A stretch of DNA of 13,327 nucleotides, from assembly GCA_035720945.1 (NCBI GenBank), contig DASTNK010000065.1, forward strand, positions 1-13,327. The letters run 5' to 3'. How positions within the stretch are numbered: the stretch's first letter is position 1; each line of letters starts with the position of its first letter. This document shows positions 7,210 to 13,327 of this stretch, one piece after another. The translations under genes and the position numbers were made by a program. The DNA is from SCQX01 sp035720945 (lineage in GTDB: Bacteria > Pseudomonadota > Gammaproteobacteria > Burkholderiales > Burkholderiaceae_B). The notes under the pieces are model-generated. The model was not told where the DNA came from, did no database searches, and saw only the letters and a list, made by a program, of their open reading frames with translations.

Positions 7210-7758
7210 CTACTTGGGAAGCAGGACCTTGTCCACGACATCAATGATACCGTTCTTCTGGAAGACGTCATACGTGCTGATGTCGGCCACACTGCCAGAC
7301 GAGTCCTTGATCTGGATATTCTGCGGACCGTTCATCATGAAGGTCAACGTACCACCCTCGGCTGTCTTGAGATGCGCCTTGCCGCCGTCCTTCCGTATCA
7401 GTTTTTCCAGATCGTGCTTCGTGTATCGGCCTGGCACCACATGGTAGGTCAATACCTGGATCAACTGCTGTTTGTTTTCCGGTTTCAATAGATTCTGGAC
7501 GGTTCCGGCGGGGAGTTTGTCGAACGCGGCGTTGGTGGGGGCGAACACCGTGAAGGGCCCTTTGCCTTCCAGGGTGGAAACCAGCCCGGCGGCTTTGACG
7601 GCGGCAACCAGGGTGGTGTGGTCCTTGGAATTCACGGCGTTTTGAATGATGTTCTTCTGGGGGTACATCGCTGCGCCGCCCACGTCGACCGTGGCGGCGC
7701 TTGCGATGCCAGCGACCAGCGTAGTCGCCAGAGCGACTGACCAGGTGATTTTTTTCAT
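7210..7758 (-). CDS. Secreted fasciclin (FAS1) domain protein
   Basis: 182 residues from the ATG at 7758, preceded by GAAGGAA. The N-terminus is a classic Sec signal peptide: MKK, then a hydrophobic run (WSVALATTLVAGIA) and cleavage near SAA-TVDV (residue 21 or 22). The mature part is one FAS1 domain: NAVNSKDHTTLVAAVKAAGL (40-59), the H1 motif GPFTVFAPTNAAFDKLP (67-83), the H2 motif LTYHVVPGRY (103-112), and the closing NGIIDVVDKVLLPK (169-182). The protein should be periplasmic or released; I see no lipobox. FAS1 domains mediate adhesion or interaction, but the function here is unknown. It is the first gene of an operon with a SigK-like sigma and RskA-like anti-sigma, the same partners that control the FAS1 proteins MPT70 and MPT83 in M. 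tuberculosis, so it is probably their main target. An upstream in-frame start at 7839 is rejected because it would destroy the signal peptide. Confidence 0.92.
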   Translation of the reverse strand: MKKITWSVALATTLVAGIASAATVDVGGAAMYPQKNIIQNAVNSKDHTTLVAAVKAAGLVSTLEGKGPFTVFAPTNAAFDKLPAGTVQNLLKPENKQQLIQVLTYHVVPGRYTKHDLEKLIRKDGGKAHLKTAEGGTLTFMMNGPQNIQIKDSSGSVADISTYDVFQKNGIIDVVDKVLLPK

Positions 7759-7763
7759 GATGT

Positions 7764-7770
7764 TTCCTTC
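7764..7770 (-). promoter_or_regulatory. Ribosome binding site of the fasciclin gene
   Basis: GAAGGAA on the minus strand is 5 bases before the ATG at 7758 and supports the start that gives a clean signal peptide. Confidence 0.55.
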
Positions 7771-7805
7771 GGTGATGAAAGTGTTTGTCGAGTACCACAC
7801 TGACA

Positions 7806-7833
7806 TATACGAAGGAATGGCCGGTTTGGATGC
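7806..7833 (-). promoter_or_regulatory. Candidate ECF (SigK-type) promoter of the fasciclin-sigma-anti-sigma operon
   Basis: Read on the minus strand: GCATCC (7833-7828), a 16-base spacer, then CGTATA (7811-7806), 47 bases before the fasciclin ATG. From memory, M. tuberculosis SigK promoters have CCATCC at -35 with a spacer of about 16; five of six -35 bases match. The -10 differs from the mycobacterial one. No good sigma-70 promoter is seen nearby. If correct, the sigma factor controls its own operon. Confidence 0.5.
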
Positions 7834-7838
7834 ACCCA

Positions 7839-7863
7839 ATCAAAAATAATTTTTGATATCAAA
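7839..7863. promoter_or_regulatory. AT-rich overlapping palindromes upstream of the ECF promoter
   Basis: A perfect 9-1-9 inverted repeat, ATCAAAAAT-A-ATTTTTGAT (7839-7857), overlaps a perfect 12-base palindrome TTTGATATCAAA (7852-7863), so the half-site ATCAAA/TTTGAT occurs three times. The element lies 5 bases upstream of the proposed -35 (7828-7833) in otherwise GC-rich DNA. It could be a repressor or activator site, or an UP-like element; no known regulator is assigned. Confidence 0.5.
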
Positions 7864-7984
7864 GACGGGGATGTAAACAGAAACAAACGGCTTGGGTCCC
7901 AGCTCCGGATGGCCGACGCGCAAAGCGATGCGAGTCGCCGTCGAGCACGCCGGTGGTGCAAGGTGCTGAATCGCCCCGCTTTTC
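7864..7984. other. Intergenic tail between the peptide operon and the fasciclin operon
   Basis: About 120 bases after the hydrolase stop. I see no gene and no clear intrinsic terminator; the best self-complementary piece (GCAC...GTGC around 7945-7960) is short and has no T-run. Confidence 0.4.
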
Positions 7985-9034
7985 TCAGCCGTCCACGGCC
8001 TCCAGCACCCGGCCGAAGAACCCATCGGCATGGTCGGGGTTCAGCCATCGCACCACGACCACCATGTTGCGCTCGGGCTCCATCCAGCAGAAGGAACTGC
8101 CCGCGCCGATGCCGAAATAGCTGGATTCCGGCGCGCTGGGGAAAATCTTGCGGTCACTATTCAACCAGACCAGATAGCCGTAATAGGGTGCGATGGCACA
8201 GGGTTTGCGCATGCGCGCGATCCATTCCGAGGACAGCACCTGTCGGTTGCCGACGCGGCCGTCGTTCAGCAGCATCCGGCCGATACGCGCCTGATCCTCG
8301 GCGCTGATGGATAGCCCGCCACCCCAATGGGTGCCACCGGGCACGGATTGCACGCGGCGCCCGCCTATCTGAACCCAGGCGTTGTCGTAGCCCACCCAGT
8401 TCCAGTCATTGACCGTTCCCACGGGTTGCATGATGGCCTCCCCGAAGATCTCCGGCAGCGGGCGGCCAAACAAGTGCAGCAAGGCCAGTGAAAACTGGTT
8501 GATGCGCACGTCGTTGTATTCCCAATGGGTTCCAGGTGTCTGCAGGGGGCGGGGGTCGCCCTTCCTGCCCCCAGGAGGCTTGCCGAACGTGACCGCCCGA
8601 TAGTGGTCGGCCTGATCGGGTACGCCGAAACACACGCCTTCCCATTCGCTGGTCTGCTGCAGCATGTGTTCCCAGGTGACATCGCGGTTGTGGCCCTCGT
8701 CGAAGCCGATGCCGGGCACGCGCACACGAACGGGTTCGTGCACATCGGGCAGGATGCCGCGATCGTGCGCCACGCCCGCCAGCAGCGACAGATAGGTTTT
8801 CGCGATGCTGAACGTCAAGTCGGCGCGCCGGGGCTCGCCCCAGGAAACCAGGGTTTCGCCGTCCACGACGATGGTTCCCGACACCGGGCCGCGTGAATGC
8901 ACGGGACCCAGCAGGCGGTTCCACGGTGGCGGGTCGTTCCGGTGCACGCCCCAGGCGCCATTGACATCCCGGTCCCACACGGTTTCATGATCAATGGAGA
9001 ACTGGACGGCATCCTTCAATGCTTGAGAATTCAT
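7985..9034 (-). CDS. Cytoplasmic serine hydrolase, beta-lactamase fold (class C/PBP-like)
   Basis: 349 residues, start ATG at 9034 with GAGGA 6 bases upstream. The nucleophile motif S-x-x-K is FSIAKTY, Ser76 and Lys79. The second motif is EYNDVRIN with Tyr173, where class C enzymes have Y-x-N. A Gly-rich third motif, FGIGAGSSFCW (307-317), stands in place of KTG, followed by MEPERNMVVVVRWL. HWGGGLSIS (236-244) is another conserved segment. There is no signal peptide, so it acts in the cytoplasm and is unlikely to be a resistance beta-lactamase; relatives include esterases, D-aminopeptidases and 6-aminohexanoate-oligomer hydrolases. Its ATG overlaps the TGA of the upstream ABC ATPase (ATGA), making it the last gene of the transporter operon. 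It probably hydrolyses an amide or ester bond in the imported compound (inference). Confidence 0.85.
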   Translation of the reverse strand: MNSQALKDAVQFSIDHETVWDRDVNGAWGVHRNDPPPWNRLLGPVHSRGPVSGTIVVDGETLVSWGEPRRADLTFSIAKTYLSLLAGVAHDRGILPDVHEPVRVRVPGIGFDEGHNRDVTWEHMLQQTSEWEGVCFGVPDQADHYRAVTFGKPPGGRKGDPRPLQTPGTHWEYNDVRINQFSLALLHLFGRPLPEIFGEAIMQPVGTVNDWNWVGYDNAWVQIGGRRVQSVPGGTHWGGGLSISAEDQARIGRMLLNDGRVGNRQVLSSEWIARMRKPCAIAPYYGYLVWLNSDRKIFPSAPESSYFGIGAGSSFCWMEPERNMVVVVRWLNPDHADGFFGRVLEAVDG

Positions 9035-9861
9035 GGTGTTTCCTCGGAATAGCTGGTGATATCCGGCAGGCGCTGTCCGGGCTCTGGCACCAGCACGGCG
9101 TCCAGCAGCGTTTGCGTATAGCGGTGACGGGCATGAAGAAAAATGTCATCGGTCGGGCCGTACTCGACGATTTTCCCGGCGTACATCACCGCGACATGAT
9201 GCGCCAGATGATTGATCACCGCGAGGTTGTGGCTGATGAGCACAATGGTCAGGTTGAAGCGTTGCTTGATCGAGGCGATCAGATTCAACACCTGGGACTG
9301 CACCGATACGTCCAGGGCCGACGTGGGTTCGTCGCAGACGAGGATCTTGGGGCGTATGGCCAGGGCCCGCGCGATCGCGACGCGTTGGCGCTGACCGCCA
9401 GACATCTGGCCCGGAAACGCGTCGAACAAGTGCGCGGGAAGGCCCACGGCGGCCATCAATTCATCGGCGCGCGCACGACGGGAGCGCGCCGTGCCTTCGG
9501 ACTGCACTTCGAGCGGTGCGAGAATGGTTGCCCCGACGGTCATGCGCGGATTCAGGGAAGAATAGGGGTCTTGAAACACCGGCTGTATCAGTCGTGCCCG
9601 CTCCAGCCGGCCATAGTCGGAGATGGGGCGTCCGGCAATCCGCACCGTGCCACTGGAGGGGGGCTCGATGCCGAGCATCAGGCGCGCCAGCGTGCTTTTG
9701 CCGCATCCCGATTCACCGACCAGACCCAGTGTTTCGCCCTCTGGGACCGAGACGTCTACGCCACGCAGCACGTTCACGGTGCGCCGGCCGCGCAGCATGC
9801 CGCCGACCCGGTAGTCCCGCGTGACGCCGGCGATTTCGAGCATGGGCGTCTCGGGGGTCAT
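9031..9861 (-). CDS. Peptide-type ABC transporter ATPase (DppF/OppF-like)
   Basis: 276 residues from the ATG at 9861, which overlaps the TGA of the preceding ATPase gene (ATGA) and has GGAGG 4 bases upstream; a longer open frame reaching 9987 lies inside that gene and is not used. Walker A is GESGCGKS (49-56), the Q-loop is VFQDP (Gln97), the signature is MSGGQRQR (153-160), Walker B is ILVCDE (173-178), and the H-loop histidine is His211 (LISHN). The C-terminus stops soon after the RYTQTLLDAV element and lacks the usual cysteine-containing tail, so it is shorter than typical DppF proteins (over 300 residues). It should pair with the DppD-like ATPase to power import through the two permeases. 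Confidence 0.92.
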   Translation of the reverse strand: MTPETPMLEIAGVTRDYRVGGMLRGRRTVNVLRGVDVSVPEGETLGLVGESGCGKSTLARLMLGIEPPSSGTVRIAGRPISDYGRLERARLIQPVFQDPYSSLNPRMTVGATILAPLEVQSEGTARSRRARADELMAAVGLPAHLFDAFPGQMSGGQRQRVAIARALAIRPKILVCDEPTSALDVSVQSQVLNLIASIKQRFNLTIVLISHNLAVINHLAHHVAVMYAGKIVEYGPTDDIFLHARHRYTQTLLDAVLVPEPGQRLPDITSYSEETP

Positions 9862-10883
9862 GATGCCTCCGCCAGTTGCAGGCGGTTCCATACGTCGGGG
9901 TCGCGACCGCTCCCGTCCGTTGGCAGCAGGCAGCGCACGCTGTGAGTGTCGTCCACGCGACCCAGTGTCACGGGCGCCGTTCGACACGCGTCCATGGCGT
10001 AGGGGCAGCGCGGGGCGAAGGCGCAGGCTTGTGGCACGCCCACGGGGGGCGGCACGATGCCGGGGATGAAGCCCAGGGGCGCCCCCCGGGCCACGCGGCC
10101 GGGGACGGGGATCGAGCGCAACAGCCCCTCGGTGTAGGGGTGCAAGGGGTTGGCCAGAATGCGCTGGGCGGGGCCGTGCTCGACGATCTGGCCCCGGTAC
10201 ATGACGGCGATGACATCGGCGACGCAGGCGACCACGCCAATGTCGTGCGTGATGATGATGAGGCCCACGCCCGACGCGCGGCGGATGTCATCCAGCAGTT
10301 TCAGTATCCGGGCCTGGATGGTGACATCCAGCGCGGTGGTGGGTTCGTCGGCAATGAGCAGATCGGGTTCGCACAACAGCGACATGGCGATCATCACACG
10401 CTGGCGCAGGCCGCCCGACAACTCGTGCGGGTATTGGCTGAAACGCTCTTCGGGAGACGGCACCCGCGCGGTGTCCAGCAGCTTCAGCACGCGCGCCCGG
10501 GCATCGTGCGCGCTCAGGGGGCGATGCTGCAAAAGGACTTCCGTCATTTGCGCGCCGATGGTGTAGCAGGGATCCAGCGCGGTCATGGGGTCCTGGAAGA
10601 TCATCGAGATCCGATCGCCGCGGATGGCCCGCCATTCGCGATTGCTCAGGCCTTGCAGAGACCGTCCGGCGAACTCGATGCGCCGGGCGCGCAGGCTGGC
10701 GCGGCGCGGCAGCAACCCCAGAATGGACAGGGCCGTCAGGCTCTTGCCGCTGCCGGATTCTCCGACTATGGCCAGGGCCTGGCCACGATCGACGGTCAGG
10801 TCGATGCCGAGCACGGGCTGAAGTAACGCCTGGTCGGTGGCGATGTCGATGTTCAGATCTTCGATTTCCAGCAGATGCGCCAT
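9858..10883 (-). CDS. Peptide-type ABC transporter ATPase (DppD/OppD-like)
   Basis: 341 residues, ATG at 10883 with GGGAGGG 7 bases upstream. Walker A is GESGSGKS (41-48), the Q-loop is IFQDP (Gln97), the signature is LSGGLRQR (155-162), Walker B is LLIADE (175-180), and the H-loop is ITHD (His213). The oligopeptide-transporter C-terminal domain includes NPLHPYTEGLLRSIP (245-259) and four cysteines at 287, 293, 300 and 318 (QACAFAPRCPYAMDAC ... VRCLLP), the pattern linked to an iron-sulfur cluster in DppD/OppD proteins. The start is 2 bases after the permease C stop; the stop overlaps the next ATPase start. It acts at the cytoplasmic face of the inner membrane. Confidence 0.93.
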   Translation of the reverse strand: MAHLLEIEDLNIDIATDQALLQPVLGIDLTVDRGQALAIVGESGSGKSLTALSILGLLPRRASLRARRIEFAGRSLQGLSNREWRAIRGDRISMIFQDPMTALDPCYTIGAQMTEVLLQHRPLSAHDARARVLKLLDTARVPSPEERFSQYPHELSGGLRQRVMIAMSLLCEPDLLIADEPTTALDVTIQARILKLLDDIRRASGVGLIIITHDIGVVACVADVIAVMYRGQIVEHGPAQRILANPLHPYTEGLLRSIPVPGRVARGAPLGFIPGIVPPPVGVPQACAFAPRCPYAMDACRTAPVTLGRVDDTHSVRCLLPTDGSGRDPDVWNRLQLAEAS

Positions 10884-10885
10884 CG

Positions 10886-11791
10886 TCAGGCCCTCCCTTC
10901 GGGCGCGGTGATATCGCGTATCGCGTCGCCCAGCAGGTTGATGGACAGGATCAACACGATCAGCGCCACGCCCGGCACGGCGATCATCCAGGGTCGGAAA
11001 AATATCTGGCTTTTGGCTTCAGCCACCATCAGGCCCCAGGACGTCAAAGGGGGTTGCACACCCAGCCCCAGGAACGACAGCGCGGCCTCGAGCAGGACGG
11101 CGTGGGCGAGCTCTATGGATGCGACCACGATGAGCTGGCCGGTCAGGTTGGGGAGTATTTCCTTCAGGAACAGCCGTGTGCGGGAACTGCCTATGCAGCG
11201 GGCCGCGATCACGAACTCGGATTGGGCGAGTTGCTGTGTGGCGCTGCGCGTGACGATGGTGAACCGGTCCCACAACAGGCCGCCGATGACGAAGATCAGC
11301 AGCGTCAGGGAGTTGCCGACCACGGCGACCACGACCAGAGCGACGAGCACCACGGGGAGTGTCAGGCGTATGGTCAGGATGAAGTTGACCGCCAGATCGA
11401 CCCAGCCGCCCCAGTAGCCTGCCGCCACCCCGAGGCAGGTGCCGAAAACGCCGGAGATCAGGATGGTGGAAAAGCCGATGAGCAGCGAGATGCGGGCGCC
11501 ATACAGTAGCCGCGCCAAGTAGTCCCGGCCGAGCAGGTCGGTGCCCAGAGGGTGCGTCCAACTGCCACCGGTGGACCATACCGGTGCGATCAGGCGTTGG
11601 CCGAGGTGCTGGGCCGCCGGGTCGTAGGGGGTCAGCCATGGCGCGAACAGGGCGATCAGGATGATCAGCAGAAGCGCGATGCCGCCGATCCAGAAGCTGC
11701 CGTGTCGCAGTGCCCGGCGCACGGCGATGCGGCGGGGCGACAGGGCGCCGACGGTCGGCGTGGCGGGTGGCGATAACGAGGTGTCCGTCAT
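10886..11791 (-). CDS. Peptide-type ABC transporter permease (DppC/OppC-like)
   Basis: 301 residues. The N-terminal cytoplasmic stretch is followed by a first membrane segment at about 33-53 (FWIGGIALLLIILIALFAPW), then the OppC-type periplasmic linker and the motif HPLGTDLLGRDYLARLLYGA (80-99). Further membrane segments are near 101-124, 138-160, 162-176, 217-242 and 268-288. The EAA coupling loop is EFVIAARCIGSSRTRLFLKE (192-211), which contacts the ATPases. The ATG at 11791 has no strong Shine-Dalgarno site; an in-frame TGA just upstream (11834-11836, the permease B stop) leaves little room for another start. The gene follows permease B by 42 bases. Confidence 0.92.
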   Translation of the reverse strand: MTDTSLSPPATPTVGALSPRRIAVRRALRHGSFWIGGIALLLIILIALFAPWLTPYDPAAQHLGQRLIAPVWSTGGSWTHPLGTDLLGRDYLARLLYGARISLLIGFSTILISGVFGTCLGVAAGYWGGWVDLAVNFILTIRLTLPVVLVALVVVAVVGNSLTLLIFVIGGLLWDRFTIVTRSATQQLAQSEFVIAARCIGSSRTRLFLKEILPNLTGQLIVVASIELAHAVLLEAALSFLGLGVQPPLTSWGLMVAEAKSQIFFRPWMIAVPGVALIVLILSINLLGDAIRDITAPEGRA

Positions 11792-11833
11792 GGTGGCTAG
11801 GGCTTGTTCATGCTGAATGGCGTCCCATGTGGT

Positions 11834-12751
11834 TCACCGCTTGCGCAGGCGGGGATCGAGGAAGGCGTTGAGCAGATCGGCCAACAGGGTCAGCAACGCG
11901 TAGAGCGTCGCGATCACCAGCAGGATGGCCTGGATGACTTGCAGGTCGGAGCGCTGGATCGACATCCAGGCCAGGTACCCCAGGCCTTTCATGGAAAACA
12001 CGGTTTCGATGATGATGGAGCCGCCCAACATGAACCCGAGCTGTACCGCGCTGAGCGCCAGCACCGGCATGATGGCGTGGCGCAAGGCATGCTTGATCAC
12101 TACGCGCCATGTCGACAGGCCATAGGCTCTTGCCGTGCGCACATGGTCGGATTGCAACGCATCCATCATGCCGGAGCGCGTCAGGCGCATGATGACCGGC
12201 GTGGCGTAATAGCCCAGTGCGATCGCCGGCAGGATGAAGTGATCCCACGACGACGCGCCGGCGAATGGCAGCCACCCCAGCTTCACGCCGAAGACGTAGA
12301 TCAGGCCCAGCCCGAACAGAAAGGACGGCATGGCCTGCCCCGCGACGGCGATGGCCAGCGCTATCCGGTCTATCAGGGTGTTGGGGCGCAGGGCCGCGAG
12401 CACGCCAAGCGGCACCGAAAGCAGCAACGCGAACAACAAGGCGCTGATGCCCAGCTTCGCCGTGATGGGAAAATGCTGCTCCAGGACGTAGGAGACGGGC
12501 TCCCGCAGATAGTACGACCGCCCGAAGTCGCCATGCATGACGTTGCGCAGCCAGGATCCGTACTGCGCGTATAGCGGACGGTCGAACCCATAGGTGGCGC
12601 GCACGGCCGCCACGTCGGCCTGCGTCGCGCCCTCGCCGGCCATGGCGGCGGCGGGGTCGCCCGACAGATACACCAACGAGAAGGCGACGACCGACACCAC
12701 GGCCACGACCAGGACGCTCAGGGCGAGGCGCTTGAGAATGAACCCTAACAT
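11834..12751 (-). CDS. Peptide-type ABC transporter permease (DppB/OppB-like)
   Basis: 305 residues from the ATG at 12751, giving the standard family N-terminus MLGFILKRLALSVLVVAVVS with membrane segment 1 at about 9-29. A GTG at 12775 would add eight residues (MPTTAHPT) and is less likely; neither start has a clear Shine-Dalgarno site. The family periplasmic segment GDPAAAMAGEGA (31-42) and LYAQYGSWLRNVMHGDFGRS (60-79) follow. Further membrane segments lie near 100-122, 134-157, 172-190, 228-248 and 274-296. The EAA loop is HVRTARAYGLSTWRVVIKHA (203-222), and ETVFSMKGLGYLAW (249-262) is conserved. It forms the translocation channel with permease C. Confidence 0.92.
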   Translation of the reverse strand: MLGFILKRLALSVLVVAVVSVVAFSLVYLSGDPAAAMAGEGATQADVAAVRATYGFDRPLYAQYGSWLRNVMHGDFGRSYYLREPVSYVLEQHFPITAKLGISALLFALLLSVPLGVLAALRPNTLIDRIALAIAVAGQAMPSFLFGLGLIYVFGVKLGWLPFAGASSWDHFILPAIALGYYATPVIMRLTRSGMMDALQSDHVRTARAYGLSTWRVVIKHALRHAIMPVLALSAVQLGFMLGGSIIIETVFSMKGLGYLAWMSIQRSDLQVIQAILLVIATLYALLTLLADLLNAFLDPRLRKR

Positions 12752-12780
12752 GGTTGGATGCGCTGTGGTGGGCACCGAAA

Positions 12781-12800
12781 GCGCGCCATGCCTGGCGCGC
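12781..12800 (-). promoter_or_regulatory. GC-rich hairpin between the binding-protein and permease genes
   Basis: A perfect 8-bp stem (GCGCGCCA pairing with TGGCGCGC) with a 4-base loop lies in the 70-base gap between the binding-protein stop and the permease B start. On the minus strand it is followed only by TTTC, too few Ts for an efficient terminator. Such hairpins downstream of a binding-protein gene often protect its mRNA or cause partial termination, giving more binding protein than membrane parts. Confidence 0.55.
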
Positions 12801-12821
12801 CCATGAAAGGCCAGCGGAGGA

Positions 12822-13327
12822 TCATTTCCAGTGCGCCAGATAGAAGTGCGCCAGTTCGTCCGGGGTCACCGGGTAGTCCAGGCTGGAGTCGAAGGCATAA
12901 ATGCGGGCGTACGTGAACAGGGGGATGAAATAGGCCTGGTCGGCGATACGGGTCAGCGCCTTCTTGTACAGCGTTTTGCGCGCTTCGGGGTCGGTCGTGT
13001 GGTCAGCCGCGACCAGCCAGTCGCGCACCTGCTTGTCGCGCGCATAGTCGTCGGGGCTGAACTCGAAGTAATTGCTGACCGACGCCGACGCGTCCATCAT
13101 GCCTTGTGAACCCCAGGTCAGTTGCGCCATGGCCACCTGGCCTTTGTCGATGAGCGGCCGCAGGGCCTTCCATTGCAGGAACCGGAGCTTGGTGCGGATG
13201 CCGACCGCGCGCAGATAGTTCATGACGGCTTCCGTGTAGGGGCGGTCGCGGTAGGCGTAGATGACTTGGTCGAAGCCGTTGGGGTAGCCGGCCTCGGCCA
13301 GCAGCTTCTTGGCCAGCGCCGGGTCGT
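12822..13327 (-). CDS. Peptide-type ABC transporter substrate-binding protein, C-terminal part (5' truncated by window edge)
   Basis: The minus-strand frame stays open to the right edge; 167 codons are visible. The visible part begins DPALAKKLLAEAGYPNGF, the standard segment of SBP_bac_5 (DppA/OppA-like) periplasmic binding proteins, and continues with VMNYLRAVGIRTKLR and LQWKALRPLIDKGQ. It ends in the typical C-terminal region (QAYFIPLFTYARIYAFDS) with HWK at the end. An internal Met at 13223 is not the start. As the first visible gene of the operon, it captures the ligand in the periplasm and delivers it to permeases B and C. The ligand cannot be deduced; this family binds peptides, opines, glutathione, nickel and other compounds. 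Confidence 0.92.
   Translation of the reverse strand, partial: DPALAKKLLAEAGYPNGFDQVIYAYRDRPYTEAVMNYLRAVGIRTKLRFLQWKALRPLIDKGQVAMAQLTWGSQGMMDASASVSNYFEFSPDDYARDKQVRDWLVAADHTTDPEARKTLYKKALTRIADQAYFIPLFTYARIYAFDSSLDYPVTPDELAHFYLAHWK

Noticed and set aside
7985..9034. Classical AmpC-type beta-lactamase resistance gene
   Set aside because: No signal peptide, Tyr motif YND instead of YxN, no KTG box, and operon placement with a peptide importer; a cytoplasmic amidase/esterase is more plausible.
9019..9945. Plus-strand open frames of about 300 codons opposite the ABC ATPase genes (also near 9876-10826)
   Set aside because: No recognisable motifs, while the minus strand has full Walker A, signature and Walker B motifs; antisense shadows.
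12752..12775. GTG at 12775 as the permease B start
   Set aside because: The ATG at 12751 gives the standard MLGFILKR N-terminus; neither start has a ribosome site, so this remains open but less likely.

Overview
The window is GC-rich (roughly 60-65% by eye), densely packed Gram-negative chromosomal DNA. The gene families and their arrangement suggest a betaproteobacterium of the Burkholderiales, most like the Alcaligenaceae (Bordetella/Achromobacter group). That placement is an inference from gene content and protein style, not a measured phylogeny. Every gene is on the minus strand except a truncated LysR-type regulator at the left edge. I see no tRNA, rRNA, CRISPR array, insertion sequence or phage gene.

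Layout from left to right: (1) the 3' part of a LysR-type regulator on the plus strand, unusually AT-rich for the window; (2) a large DUF748/AsmA-like envelope protein, convergent with it; (3) a berberine-bridge-type FAD-linked oxidoreductase with its own Shine-Dalgarno site and a repeat-flanked promoter region; (4) a three-gene stress-signalling operon, read right to left as secreted fasciclin-domain protein, SigK-like ECF sigma factor, RskA-like membrane anti-sigma factor; (5) an operon for uptake and processing of a peptide-like compound, read right to left as substrate-binding protein (cut by the right edge), permease B, permease C, ATPase D, ATPase F, and a cytoplasmic beta-lactamase-fold serine hydrolase.

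The most interesting part is region 4. It has the gene set of the mycobacterial SigK/RskA/MPT70-MPT83 system (ECF sigma, RskA anti-sigma, fasciclin protein) in one compact operon in a Gram-negative. The sigma factor has two cysteines in region 4, 50 residues apart, matching the spacing I recall for the redox-sensing pair of Mycobacterium tuberculosis SigK. A candidate ECF promoter (GCATCC-N16-CGTATA) precedes the fasciclin gene, with an AT-rich perfect palindrome just upstream of its -35 element. A GC hairpin between the fasciclin and sigma genes could set their relative expression.

In region 5 the genes are tightly coupled (ATGA overlaps between ATPase D and ATPase F, and between ATPase F and the hydrolase). 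This suggests the imported compound is cleaved in the cytoplasm by the hydrolase. A perfect GC hairpin separates the binding-protein gene from the permease genes.
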